From: Candidatus Pelagibacterales bacterium
Lineage (GTDB): Bacteria; Pseudomonadota; Alphaproteobacteria; Pelagibacterales; AG-422-B15
DNA: 64,000 nt
Direction: 5' to 3'
Assembly (NCBI GenBank): GCA_028412835.1
Contig: JAONQW010000002.1
Span: forward strand, 1 to 64,000
Shown here one piece after another: positions 6,825-15,620 of the stretch; within the stretch, counting starts at the first letter, position 1, and each line of letters starts with the position of its first letter. A model generated the notes under the pieces. That model made no database searches. It worked only from the letters and a program-made list of their open reading frames with translations, and had not been told where the DNA came from. The position numbers and the translations under genes are program-made.

Positions 6825-8618
6825 TTATTCACCAAGTGCAATTCCCTCTCTTCGAGGATCAGAGCCACCCTTTAATTTTTTACCTATACTGATAGCATTC
6901 AATCCGGAAAAATATTTTCTTATTTTAGTTTCATAACCCATAGTTGTTAGGGCTTGATCTAAGTTTGAGGCATAAATTGAATCTTCTATTTCATATTTAC
7001 CCCACTTATTAATTGCATGTGGCATTGAAACAATTTCTTGTACATTCATATCCCATTCAATAAATCCAATAATAGCATTGATCACAAAACCAATTATATT
7101 ACTGCCACCAGGTGAGCCTATTACAAGTACTGGCATATTATCTTTAAGAACTATCGTAGGTGACATAGAAGAACGAGGCCTTTTTCCTGGCTCAAGTCTA
7201 TTTGCAATTAATTTACCATTCTTTTCATACTGAAATGAAAAATCTGTTAATTGATTATTGAGTAAAAAGCCATTTTGTGTCATCAATCTAGATCCAAATG
7301 CATTTTCTACTGAAGAGGTCATTGACAACGCATTCCCATATTGATCGACTATTGAGATATGTGAAGTTGAAGGAAGTTCAATTGAGGTATCGCTGGCTAA
7401 ATTCATTGCTAAATTATCAATTGGTTCTCCAGGCAAAATATTTTCAGTTCTAGTTCCTGGATTAATTTCACTTGCTCTTTTTTTTAGATATTTTGCATCT
7501 ATTAACGCTTCTACGGGAACATTTACAAAATCACTATCTGCTACATAAAGACCTCTATCAGCAAAAACTAATTGCATTGTATCACCAATTATTTGCCAGA
7601 TAATTGGATCAAAATTATTTATAGATTTTAAATCAAAATTTTCTAAAATTTTAAATATTTGTGCAACTGCTACTCCACCAGAAGAGGGTGGTCCCATTCC
7701 ACAAATATCATAGTTTTTATAATCAATACAAATTGGCTTTCGCTCAATCACTCTATAGTTTTTTAAATCTTTTTTATCTAAATAACCTTGATTATTTTTT
7801 GCATTTTTTACTGTATCGATTATTTCGGCTGCTATACTACCCGAATAAAATTCATCAATTCCAGAAGATGCAATTTTTTTCAAGGTATTTCCATAAGCTT
7901 GATTTTTAATTATATCCCCTTTTTTAAGTGGCAAATTATCAGGTATGAAATAATTACGAGTTAATTTAAAAGTTTTTAATCTTTCGAGGTCTCGTTGTAT
8001 TGAAGACGATAATTTACTTGAAACAATAAATCCATCTTCACTTAAACTGATGCCATAAGTAAAAAGCTGTCCCCATTGCTTTTTACCCCATTTTTTATGC
8101 GCTTCAAACATTAAAGCTGGTATGCCAGGAGTACCAACTGATAATCCACCAACGACAGCCTCAAAAAATTTCATAGATTCACCATCATTATTTTGAAATT
8201 GTGACATATGTGAACTCGATGGGGCAGTTTCTCTACCATCTAATGTAATGACTTGCCTTGTTTCACTATCATACCAAATTAGGAAACCTCCACCACCAAG
8301 ACCCGATGACTCTGGCTCAACAAGACCTAAAACTGATTGAGCAGCTACCATTGCATCTGCTGCAGTCCCACCATCGCGTAATATTTCCGATCCTGCAATT
8401 GAAGCATAAGCATTTGCTGTTACAATCATCCATTTATTTCCAACAACTGGATGCCCAGCTATTTTATTTGTTAGTGATTTTTTTACATCCACTTTACTTG
8501 TTTCAACTGAAGTAGTGTTAAAACTTTCAGGAGAAATTTGGTCAGAAAGCTCTGAGGATTTAACAGAAACCGTTAGTAAACATAAGATAGTAATTGAAAG
8601 ATATTTTATAATTTTCAT
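6825..8618 (-). CDS. ggt: Gamma-glutamyltranspeptidase
   Basis: This is a 597-residue periplasmic N-terminal-nucleophile hydrolase that cleaves or transfers the gamma-glutamyl group of glutathione and related compounds. It has a signal peptide (about residues 1-21). The large-subunit motifs DGGTAADAMVAAQ and PESSGLGGGGFLI are near residues 80-120. The self-cleavage/nucleophile Thr is in PSTSHISIVDQYGNALSMT, about residue 420, followed by LLNNQLTDFSF and PTIVL...GSPGGSNI in the small subunit. Length and motifs are normal for a complete, functional enzyme. It probably lets the cell use glutathione as a sulfur or amino-acid source. A photolyase-related gene lies 6 bases upstream on the same strand, so the two may be cotranscribed. 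Confidence 0.95.
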   Translation of the reverse strand: MKIIKYLSITILCLLTVSVKSSELSDQISPESFNTTSVETSKVDVKKSLTNKIAGHPVVGNKWMIVTANAYASIAGSEILRDGGTAADAMVAAQSVLGLVEPESSGLGGGGFLIWYDSETRQVITLDGRETAPSSSHMSQFQNNDGESMKFFEAVVGGLSVGTPGIPALMFEAHKKWGKKQWGQLFTYGISLSEDGFIVSSKLSSSIQRDLERLKTFKLTRNYFIPDNLPLKKGDIIKNQAYGNTLKKIASSGIDEFYSGSIAAEIIDTVKNAKNNQGYLDKKDLKNYRVIERKPICIDYKNYDICGMGPPSSGGVAVAQIFKILENFDLKSINNFDPIIWQIIGDTMQLVFADRGLYVADSDFVNVPVEALIDAKYLKKRASEINPGTRTENILPGEPIDNLAMNLASDTSIELPSTSHISIVDQYGNALSMTSSVENAFGSRLMTQNGFLLNNQLTDFSFQYEKNGKLIANRLEPGKRPRSSMSPTIVLKDNMPVLVIGSPGGSNIIGFVINAIIGFIEWDMNVQEIVSMPHAINKWGKYEIEDSIYASNLDQALTTMGYETKIRKYFSGLNAISIGKKLKGGSDPRREGIALGE

Positions 8619-8624
8619 GAAATT

Positions 8625-9755
8625 TTAAATAATATATTTTCCTAAAATTTTTGGAATATTGTTTTTAAAATTGAAATAACCTTTATTTGAAAACTGCCAG
8701 CAATAAATGTCTTCTTCTTTAAAAACTTTATTTAAATCTAGATTATATAACTTCTCTAAATGATTAATATAGTCAAGATTTTCGCCAATAAATGGATAAA
8801 CTAAGTCAAATTTTTTACTATGACTAAACAGTGAAATTAATTCGTCATGATTTTTTACTTCAATAATATCTGATGATCTGGCCACATCATTGATTAAATT
8901 TCTTTTAAAATCTAATACCTTTTCACTTAAATGAACTTGGCGAGTGATATTACTAGGTGCCACTAAATATATCTTTTTATATTTATTTAAATATTGATCT
9001 ATAAATAGGTCTGTATCAAATACTATGAGTATTTCATTATTAATATTTTTATTTGAATAACTGATTGGACATATTTCATAGAATTTATTTTCAATGAGAG
9101 GAACAGCTGATTCATTTAATTGAATATTAGTAAATCTGTTGTCAGTAAATTTTTGAATATTCCAAGATTTTGCTAAATAATGCTTACCTTTTGTTTGAAG
9201 CCCAGCAACCCAACGCCAGCTAAGTGTATTTGATGCAGAATCCCCATCTAACAAATGTTCTAAAAAAAATGCCGCTCCTTGTTGCCAAGGCAGCTTAAGA
9301 GTAAAAATCCAAATACTTGCAAACCACATTCTTGTATGGTTGTGCAAATAATTATTCTCTTTGAGTTCATTAACCCATTCATTAAAACATTGAATATCTG
9401 TATTACTATTAATAGCATTTAAATAATTTTCATTCTTTTCAAAATTTTTTAAACTTTCTGTAAAATCAGTCCATACTTGTGGCCTAAGTTCAAGCCATCC
9501 TTTCCAATAGACTCTCCAAAAAACTTCTTGAATAAATTTTTCAACTTTAGAGAATGAGTATTTTTTTAAGACTTGTTTTATAATCTCAAATTCTAATAAT
9601 ACTCTATGTGAGATGTAAGGGGATAGTAAGGAAATATTGTCCCTTCTTTCTATACCGAAATCAAAATTTCTTAATCGATTATAATCACTAATATGTTTTT
9701 CAATAAAAGTGTCTAAGTGCTCTAAAGCAAATTGTTTATTTGGTGAAAATTTCAT
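8625..9755 (-). CDS. Photolyase/cryptochrome-related FAD-binding protein with rearranged domains
   Basis: This is a 376-residue protein whose N-terminal two thirds match the FAD-binding helical domain of the photolyase/cryptochrome family. Motifs are EVFWRVYWKGWLE (about residues 80-92), LHNHTRMWFASIW (about 138-150), WQQGAAFFLEHLLDGDSASN and LSWRWVAGLQTKGKHYL (about 155-195). In ordinary photolyases this domain is C-terminal, after an alpha/beta antenna domain. Here it starts the protein, and a shorter alpha/beta-looking domain follows (about residues 235-376: EILIVFDTDLF, KIYLVAP, FDLVYPFIGENLD, WQFSNKGYFNF). It probably binds FAD and may act in light-dependent DNA repair or sensing; activity is uncertain. 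The gene lies just upstream of ggt. Confidence 0.85.
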   Translation of the reverse strand: MKFSPNKQFALEHLDTFIEKHISDYNRLRNFDFGIERRDNISLLSPYISHRVLLEFEIIKQVLKKYSFSKVEKFIQEVFWRVYWKGWLELRPQVWTDFTESLKNFEKNENYLNAINSNTDIQCFNEWVNELKENNYLHNHTRMWFASIWIFTLKLPWQQGAAFFLEHLLDGDSASNTLSWRWVAGLQTKGKHYLAKSWNIQKFTDNRFTNIQLNESAVPLIENKFYEICPISYSNKNINNEILIVFDTDLFIDQYLNKYKKIYLVAPSNITRQVHLSEKVLDFKRNLINDVARSSDIIEVKNHDELISLFSHSKKFDLVYPFIGENLDYINHLEKLYNLDLNKVFKEEDIYCWQFSNKGYFNFKNNIPKILGKYII

Positions 9756-9810
9756 TTATTATTGGTTTGTATCATTTTCTTATTAAATTATTTAGTATAA
9801 ATTATTAAAT

Positions 9811-11019
9811 ATGAAACTTTTTAATCAAAAAAAATCAACTTCTCTTATGGTAATTATAGGAGGTTGTGTTCTTTTATTAATTTCTTTTGGTATTCGTCAT
9901 TCATCTGGACTTTACTTAATTCCAATTTCTAACCAGCTAGGCAGTGGTAGAGAAATATTTGGTTTAGCTATTGCCATCCAATTTTTGATGATAGGGTTTG
10001 GTTCGCCAATTTTTGGCGCTATTGCTGATAAATATGGTTCTGATAAAGCTGCACTATACGGAGTCATATTATTTTTAATTGGATTATATCTCTTCTCGCT
10101 TGTAACAAATTCTTTTCTATTAATTCTATCTCAAGCCATTTTTGGACTTGGCTGCGCAGGATGTGGTACCGCTGTAATTCTTGGTGCAGTTGGAAAGGCA
10201 GTTTCCGAAAAATATAGAACTTTATCTCTTGGCGTAGTCATGGCTGCTGGTTCATTAGGTCAGTTTTTAATTGTACCTTTGAGTGGGGCATTAATTGAGG
10301 CAACTGACTGGCAAAGATCAATAGTTTATTTATGCTTTATTTCACTTGTCATGATCATATTTGTATTTGCTCTCAGTTTACGCTCTAAAAATCAAGAAAA
10401 TGAACATAGTCAGGAGCGACCTCTAAAACAAGTATTAGGCGTAGCATTTTTAAATAAAAATTATGTATTATTAAGTATAGGTTTTTTTGTTTGTGGTTTT
10501 CATGTTTCATTTGTGGCTACACATTTACCAGCTTATTTAGAAGATTTATCTTTACCAATCTGGATTGGATCATGGTCATTAGCTTTAATTGGTCTATTTA
10601 ATGTATTTGGAACTCTTCTATTTGGGTATTTAGGTGACAGCCAATCAAAAAAAAACTTATTAGTAATACTATATAGTTTGAGATCATTTTTATTTTTAAT
10701 TTTTATATTTTTACCTAAGACTGAATTTACTATTTTAATTTTTGCTGCATTGTTGGGAGTTTTGTGGTTATCGACCGTACCACTTACTAGTGGCATTATT
10801 TCAGTTATTTTTGGGTCTAGATATATGTCGATGCTTTACGGTTTTACATTTTTAGTTCATCAACTTGGCTCGTTTGCTGGCTCCTGGTTTGGTGGGAGAT
10901 TTTATGATTTTTATGGATCATACGATGTTATGTGGTGGATTTGTGTAGCTCTTGGCTTTGCTTCAGCAGCTATGCATGCCCCCATAAATGAAAAGCCTCT
11001 AGAAAAAATATATACTTAA
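9811..11019 (+). CDS. Major facilitator superfamily transporter
   Basis: This is a 402-residue carrier with about twelve membrane helices in two halves. The loop after helix 2 has the MFS signature in the form GAIADKYGSDKAALYG (about residues 68-83), repeated in weaker form in the second half as GYLGDSQSKKN. Helices carry GLGCAGCGTAVILGAVGKA, typical of the MFS helix-4/5 region. It resembles small organic-anion or monocarboxylate carriers of the 12-helix type, but the substrate cannot be told. It is divergent from the photolyase-related gene and may be cotranscribed with the hydroxylase gene 18 bases downstream. Confidence 0.88.
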   Translation: MKLFNQKKSTSLMVIIGGCVLLLISFGIRHSSGLYLIPISNQLGSGREIFGLAIAIQFLMIGFGSPIFGAIADKYGSDKAALYGVILFLIGLYLFSLVTNSFLLILSQAIFGLGCAGCGTAVILGAVGKAVSEKYRTLSLGVVMAAGSLGQFLIVPLSGALIEATDWQRSIVYLCFISLVMIIFVFALSLRSKNQENEHSQERPLKQVLGVAFLNKNYVLLSIGFFVCGFHVSFVATHLPAYLEDLSLPIWIGSWSLALIGLFNVFGTLLFGYLGDSQSKKNLLVILYSLRSFLFLIFIFLPKTEFTILIFAALLGVLWLSTVPLTSGIISVIFGSRYMSMLYGFTFLVHQLGSFAGSWFGGRFYDFYGSYDVMWWICVALGFASAAMHAPINEKPLEKIYT

Positions 11020-11037
11020 TGTATAATCTTGCGCATT

Positions 11038-11874
11038 ATGTCTAGCATTGATATAGAAATTTATTCTTATGGTATTCCTATTATTCTAGGCCTAATTTTT
11101 GCAGAGGTAGTTTACTCTTCCGTAAAAGGTTTGGGATATTATAAACTAAAAGATAGTTTGGCTGGTTACGGTTTGTTAGCTGGTAATATTTTAATAAATT
11201 TTTCTACCAAAGGATCAATTTTATTTTTTTATGTTTACTTATATCAATTCAAATTATTTACAGTTAATGAAATATTAAGCCCTATATTAGTGTGGGTGCT
11301 GACATTTGTTACAATTGACTTTATTTATTATTGGTATCATCGATGTTCGCACAGAGTCAGATTCTTATGGGCCGTTCATATGAATCATCATTCAAGTGAG
11401 GAGATGAATTTTTCAGTTGCATTAAGACAAGCATGGTTTGGACCTATAACAAAAATCCCCTTCTTTATGTTAATGCCTTTAATTGGCTTTGATCCAATTG
11501 TCACTGCAGCAGCAGGAATTATTTCAACCTTATGGGGAGTTCTGGGGCATACACAGTGGATAAAAAGACTTGGTCCGCTAGAATATATTATTGTTACGCC
11601 GTCTTCACATCGAGTACATCATGGATCTAATGATGAGTATATTGATAAAAACTATGGCAACCTTCTAATTATATGGGATCGTATATTTGGAACATTTGCC
11701 AATGAAAAAAATAAAGTGGTTTATGGTATAATTGATAATGTTCAAACCTTTAATCCAGTAAAAATCACATTTCAATTTTGGATATCAATGTATCGAGATT
11801 ATAAAAATGCAAAATCTATAAAAGATAAAATTTTATGTTTTGTTGGTAGGCCTGAGTGGAAGCCTGACCAGTAA
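11038..11874 (+). CDS. Sterol desaturase / fatty acid hydroxylase family membrane protein
   Basis: This is an integral membrane di-iron oxygenase of the fatty acid hydroxylase superfamily (PF04116), about 278 residues. Three histidine clusters typical of the family are present: YHRCSH, HMNHHSS and SSHRVHHG, plus the upstream Trp-Tyr-His. Four or more membrane helices surround them. The enzyme should hydroxylate or desaturate a lipid chain using oxygen; the exact lipid is unknown. A TTG at 11029 extends the frame by three codons, but ATG 11038 is the more ordinary start. The 3' end runs into the upstream side of nth. Confidence 0.9.
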   Translation: MSSIDIEIYSYGIPIILGLIFAEVVYSSVKGLGYYKLKDSLAGYGLLAGNILINFSTKGSILFFYVYLYQFKLFTVNEILSPILVWVLTFVTIDFIYYWYHRCSHRVRFLWAVHMNHHSSEEMNFSVALRQAWFGPITKIPFFMLMPLIGFDPIVTAAAGIISTLWGVLGHTQWIKRLGPLEYIIVTPSSHRVHHGSNDEYIDKNYGNLLIIWDRIFGTFANEKNKVVYGIIDNVQTFNPVKITFQFWISMYRDYKNAKSIKDKILCFVGRPEWKPDQ

Positions 11875-11878
11875 CATA

Positions 11879-12532
11879 ATGAATAAAATTGAACGCGCCA
11901 AATATATTCATAAAAAACTTAATAAGATATATCCTAAAATACCAATACCACTAAATCATAAAAATAAATTTGAATTGCTTGTGGCCGTGTTATTAAGTGC
12001 CCAGTGTACTGACGAAAGAGTTAACCAAGTTACACCATTGCTTTTTAAAAAAGCAAATAATCCACTGTTAATGAAAAAAATACCATTGAATACAATATAC
12101 AAAATCATCAAACCTTGTGGACTAGGACCAAAAAAATCTAGGGCAATCTATGATTTATCAAGAATTTTGATCACAAAATTTAATGGTAAGGTACCAGAAG
12201 ATTTTATAGAGCTTGAAAAACTTCCAGGGGTTGGACACAAGACTGCAAGTGTCGTCATGTCGCAAGGATTTGGTCACCCAGCTTTTCCTGTAGACACTCA
12301 TATTCACAGATTGGCACAAAGGTGGGGTTTAACGAGTGGAAAAAATGTTGTTGAAACAGAAAAAGATTTAAAGAATCTATTTCCCAAACAATCATGGAAC
12401 AAGTTACACCTTCAGATTATTTATTATGGAAGGGAGTATTGTTCAGCTAGAGCATGTTATGGCTTGGAATGTGAAATTTGCAATACTTGTTATCCTAGAA
12501 GAAAGAAGCCCATTAAAACTATAAAAGCTTAA
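11879..12532 (+). CDS. nth: Endonuclease III, base-excision repair glycosylase/lyase
   Basis: This is a 217-residue DNA glycosylase/AP lyase that removes oxidised pyrimidines. The helix-hairpin-helix LPGVGHKTASVV contains the catalytic Lys, and the second catalytic residue is the Asp of PVDTHIHRLAQR. The C-terminal cysteine cluster is CSARACYGLECEICNTC, with Cys at relative positions 0, 5, 10, 13 and 16 rather than the usual 0, 7, 10 and 16; a [4Fe-4S] cluster is still likely but its ligands may differ. ATG 11879 is chosen over an upstream in-frame start at 11840 because the protein then begins like the family (MNKIERAKYIHKKL). It ends one base before the stop of the convergent membrane-protein gene. 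Confidence 0.95.
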   Translation: MNKIERAKYIHKKLNKIYPKIPIPLNHKNKFELLVAVLLSAQCTDERVNQVTPLLFKKANNPLLMKKIPLNTIYKIIKPCGLGPKKSRAIYDLSRILITKFNGKVPEDFIELEKLPGVGHKTASVVMSQGFGHPAFPVDTHIHRLAQRWGLTSGKNVVETEKDLKNLFPKQSWNKLHLQIIYYGREYCSARACYGLECEICNTCYPRRKKPIKTIKA

Positions 12533-12925
12533 TTATTTATTTTTTCTAGCAAATATAAACGATTTTACACACAGCAATGTAAAGATAAAGCCTGTGATCA
12601 TCATCATTAGCTTAGAGCTATCTGCCCATACATTTTCAAATGGACTTCCAAGACTTCTAAAAAAATCTAGTCCACCTAAAAAAATAATTAAGCCAAAAGT
12701 AACTACAATATGCATAAGTAATTTTTTCTTACTTGGAATTAATAAAGTCAAAATTGCGAAAAGCAATATTGGTAAACCAAAGATTGAAGGAATATATGAA
12801 GTAATTGAATTGCTAGTACTTAAATAGCTTACTCCAATGCCCCATAAGATCAGAAATATTCCATAGATAAGGGAAATATTTTCCATTGTTAAACCTATAA
12901 AAGTGTATTCGTTTTTGTTGTTCAT
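12533..12925 (-). CDS. Small four-helix membrane protein, unknown
   Basis: This 130-residue protein has four hydrophobic helices (about residues 18-37, 44-63, 70-90 and 105-124) with short basic loops (PSKKK, ARKNK at the end). No family was recognised. An internal ATG (residue 14, MENISLIYG) could be the true start, since the first 13 residues are polar. It abuts nth tail to tail. Confidence 0.65.
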   Translation of the reverse strand: MNNKNEYTFIGLTMENISLIYGIFLILWGIGVSYLSTSNSITSYIPSIFGLPILLFAILTLLIPSKKKLLMHIVVTFGLIIFLGGLDFFRSLGSPFENVWADSSKLMMMITGFIFTLLCVKSFIFARKNK

Positions 12926-12982
12926 ATGAAATATAATTAGTCTAAATTCTTCCTTTGTCCATAAAAATAATAAATCTACAAA

Positions 12983-13297
12983 TTAGAGTAACCATTGCAA
13001 TACCCATAAGCAGACTAAACCAGAAGCAATTGTTGCAATCACATTTCTTGAAATAAAAGCAATAAGTATTGCAAAGCTTGCAGCAATAATCCTAAGATTT
13101 TCAAAAATAGAAAGACTTAAATTTTGTTCATATATTAAAACTTCAGGTACGATAATTGCAGTCAATAAAGTAATAGGAACATAGTGAAGTGGTACTTCAA
13201 CCCATTTGGGCATTTTTTCTGCAATAGATTTATTAAACATTGAAAATCTGGTAATATAGGTAATTAACCCTGCAACTATCATAACAATCCAAATCAT
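12983..13297 (-). CDS. azlD: AzlD-family subunit of a branched-chain amino acid exporter
   Basis: This is a 104-residue protein with about four membrane helices, of the AzlD/YgaH family. The N-terminal YITRFSMF and the EKMPKWVEVPLHYVPITLLTAIIVPE stretch are typical. AzlD acts with AzlC to export branched-chain or similar amino acids across the inner membrane. Its start overlaps the end of azlC by 4 bases, which fits translational coupling. Confidence 0.88.
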   Translation of the reverse strand: MIWIVMIVAGLITYITRFSMFNKSIAEKMPKWVEVPLHYVPITLLTAIIVPEVLIYEQNLSLSIFENLRIIAASFAILIAFISRNVIATIASGLVCLWVLQWLL

Positions 13298-14001
13298 TTT
13301 TCAGATTTCTTATTTTTTTTAACTATAATTGTGGTAATCCATCCAGCAGCTATGCCACCAAGTCCAGCAAGTATGAGCCATAGCTTCCAGGGTAACGGCT
13401 GAAGAAAAATTGATAAAACGCCTGCAACAAAACAGGCAATTAGATCTGCTCTTGTTTTTAGCAATGGTATAACAATAGCGATAAATGTTAACGATATTGC
13501 AAATGTCAAAGACCATTGTTCTGATATAAAGGAAGCTCCAAAAACACCAATTATGGTTGCAATTTGCCAACCTAACCATACTGTTATACCACTGCCTAAA
13601 AAATAGTAGTGATTATGATTTAAAAACTTATCTCTTCGATATTTTTGTACTGTTAGTGAGTAAGATTGATCAGTAAGTAAATATGCCAATATCATACGCC
13701 ATTTCAAGGGAAGGCTTTCTACGTATTTTGTAAGCGATGCGCTGTAGAGTAAATGCCTTAGGTTAACTATAGCTACAGAACTTCCAACAATAAAATGTGG
13801 AACGCCAGCAGACCAAAGTTGTATAAAAACAATTTGACTTGCACCTCCAAAAATAATTGAAGACATTAATATAGTTTCAAGAGTAGAGAGGCCACTTGCC
13901 ATTGATATTACGCCAAATACTAAGCCAAATGGAAAAACACCTAGGTGATGAGGCATAGTGTCTCGAACGCCCATAAAAAATTCATTGGTTTTAAATGTCA
14001 T
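13294..14001 (-). CDS. azlC: AzlC-family branched-chain amino acid exporter subunit
   Basis: This is a 235-residue inner-membrane protein of the AzlC/YgaZ family. Characteristic stretches are PFGLVFG, SSIIFGGASQIVFIQLWSAG and the VNLRHLLYSASL motif near residue 80, then LTDQSYSL. Length is normal for the family. With AzlD it forms a two-part exporter for branched-chain amino acids. No Lrp-type regulator gene lies next to it. It is divergent from the patatin gene, with about 50 bases between them. Confidence 0.93.
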   Translation of the reverse strand: MTFKTNEFFMGVRDTMPHHLGVFPFGLVFGVISMASGLSTLETILMSSIIFGGASQIVFIQLWSAGVPHFIVGSSVAIVNLRHLLYSASLTKYVESLPLKWRMILAYLLTDQSYSLTVQKYRRDKFLNHNHYYFLGSGITVWLGWQIATIIGVFGASFISEQWSLTFAISLTFIAIVIPLLKTRADLIACFVAGVLSIFLQPLPWKLWLILAGLGGIAAGWITTIIVKKNKKSEK

Positions 14002-14053
14002 ATCTAGAAGTTTTTTTATAAAATTAACATTAATTATAGGTTAAACTTATATC

Positions 14054-14989
14054 ATGCTAATGAAATTTCTAAACTTATTTAAATCTATTGAACGAGAAAA
14101 AGATCATAAAATAGTCTTATCATTAGATGGCGGTGGAGTCAGAGGGCTTGCAACTGTAATCTTTTTAAAAGAATTAGAAAAAGCCACTGGTAAAAAAATT
14201 TTTGATATATTTGACTTTTTTATTGGCACTAGTGTAGGTGGTTTAAATGCAATGCATTTAGTTATTAACCAGATTAACACTAATGAACTAGAAGATTTTT
14301 GGTCAAAAGATAACTTAGCTATGAGTATGCAAGGTTCTTTTTGGACAAAAAATTTCTTTTTAACGACAAAACCTAAATATAATAATAATTCTAAAACAGA
14401 ATTATTAGAGAAATATTTTGGCAATGGGCTTATAGCTGAATCTAAAAAACCTATAGCAGTTTTAGCATATGATGTTGAGGCAAGAAAGCCAAGGATAATT
14501 GCCAGTTATAAAGATCAAAATATTAGAGTAATAAGTGCAATTAATGCAACTTCAGCAGCACCATTATATTATCCAACAGTCCAAATTGAAGACGGTTCAT
14601 GGTTAATAGATGGAGGGGTTGTTGCAAATAACCCTTGCTTGGTTGGATACAATGAAGCACGCAAATATTTTAAAACAGATAAAATAAAAGTATTTAGTAT
14701 CGGAACAGGAATACATTCAAAAAACTTAGATGGTGAGGATTCTTCCAAATGGGGACCAATTGGCTGGTTAGCTAATGATATATTAGGAATTTTACTTGAG
14801 TCTCATGCAGACCATGAGTTATTAAGCGATCTAATTAGTAATAATTATTTTCGAGTTAATTCAGTAGCAGAAAATATAAATTGGAATTTAGATGACTATA
14901 CTAATATCAATTTAAAAAATATTAGAGATATGGGCCATAGTTGGTGGAAAATATATGGAGATGAGGCTAGTAAGTTTTTATCAGTTTAG
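14054..14989 (+). CDS. Patatin-like phospholipase
   Basis: This is a 311-residue patatin-family acyl hydrolase. The oxyanion loop is DGGGVRGL (about residues 25-32), the nucleophile elbow is GTSVG with Ser60, and the second catalytic residue is Asp185 in IDGG, followed by VVANNP. These form a complete Ser-Asp dyad. It lacks a signal peptide, so it probably acts in the cytoplasm or at the inner leaflet on phospholipid or other acyl esters. An alternative start two codons later (ATG 14060) is possible. Patatins with this layout also occur in CBASS-type defence operons, but no cyclase or other partner is nearby. Confidence 0.93.
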   Translation: MLMKFLNLFKSIEREKDHKIVLSLDGGGVRGLATVIFLKELEKATGKKIFDIFDFFIGTSVGGLNAMHLVINQINTNELEDFWSKDNLAMSMQGSFWTKNFFLTTKPKYNNNSKTELLEKYFGNGLIAESKKPIAVLAYDVEARKPRIIASYKDQNIRVISAINATSAAPLYYPTVQIEDGSWLIDGGVVANNPCLVGYNEARKYFKTDKIKVFSIGTGIHSKNLDGEDSSKWGPIGWLANDILGILLESHADHELLSDLISNNYFRVNSVAENINWNLDDYTNINLKNIRDMGHSWWKIYGDEASKFLSV

Positions 14990-15282
14990 ATTTTTATTGT
15001 ATTAGCTAGGTTTTTTGTAACTTTTAAATAAAATATTCTAATCTTTTATAAATTGCTATTTACTAGTATCAATTATATAAACTATTTAGATTATGAATTT
15101 TGTTCCTTTGGAGAAGTAGACTTAAGATATTTAAAACCCATTAAAGGCAAAGTTATTTTCAATAATCTATTCCTTGTTTTATCTATTTTATTTTCATTTA
15201 GTCAAATTCAAACTTTGTAATCTCTAACTTCATAGCTTGTTTGCTAGTGAGGCAATAACTAATAAAAACAAAGGAATAAATA

Positions 15283-15489
15283 ATGGCAATAGGTACTGTT
15301 AAGTGGTTTAACACAAAAAAAGGATATGGATTCATCGCACCAGAAGGTGGAGATAAAGACGTATTTGTTCATATTTCAGCTCTTGAAAAAGCTGGTCTTC
15401 ATGCATTAGATGAAGGTCAAAAAGTAGAATATGAGCTAGCGGAAAATAAAGGCAAAGAATCTGCTGTGAACTTAAGTGTTGTTGAATAG
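15283..15489 (+). CDS. cspA: Cold-shock domain protein
   Basis: This is a 68-residue single cold-shock domain that binds single-stranded RNA and DNA and acts as an RNA chaperone. The RNP1 motif is KGYGFI (residues 13-18) and RNP2 is VFVHIS (about 28-33); WF in VKWFN is also present. AAAGGA lies before the ATG at a normal distance. The 293 bases upstream (14990-15282) have no gene and could include a long leader as in other csp genes; I saw no clear promoter. A large inverted repeat lies just downstream. The gene symbol is given by family, not by proven orthology. Confidence 0.95.
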   Translation: MAIGTVKWFNTKKGYGFIAPEGGDKDVFVHISALEKAGLHALDEGQKVEYELAENKGKESAVNLSVVE

Positions 15490-15509
15490 TCAATAAGCTT
15501 ATTATTTAT

Positions 15510-15574
15510 CTCGGGTTATTTAAGTACTGTAATTAATTACAGTAACGCAGAAAATTTAATTCTAATATCCCGAG
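15510..15574 (+). terminator. Nested inverted repeat in the 3' region of the cold-shock gene
   Basis: An outer stem pairs CTCGGGTTATT (15510-15520) with AATATCCCGAG (15564-15574) with one mismatch. Inside it lies a perfect 20-base palindrome, TACTGTAATTAATTACAGTA (15525-15544). A T-rich run follows only weakly, so this may be a terminator, an RNA-stabilising 3' structure, or a binding site for a dimeric protein. Confidence 0.5.
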
Positions 15575-15620
15575 GTAATATAAAAATAACTAAATAAAAG
15601 AAGTTAAATTTCAGTTTTTT

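Noticed and set aside
7661-8515. Plus-strand open frames opposite the gamma-glutamyltranspeptidase gene
   Set aside because: Composition is the complement of a well-supported gene; full of Leu, Phe, His and Tyr with no family features.
13319-13579. Minus-strand open frame inside azlC in another frame
   Set aside because: Shadow of azlC, which has clear family motifs; the alternative frame is rich in Cys, Trp and Arg without structure.
14054-14989. Patatin phospholipase as effector of a CBASS defence operon
   Set aside because: No cyclic-nucleotide synthase, Cap2/Cap3 or other partner gene is adjacent; neighbours are azlC and cspA.
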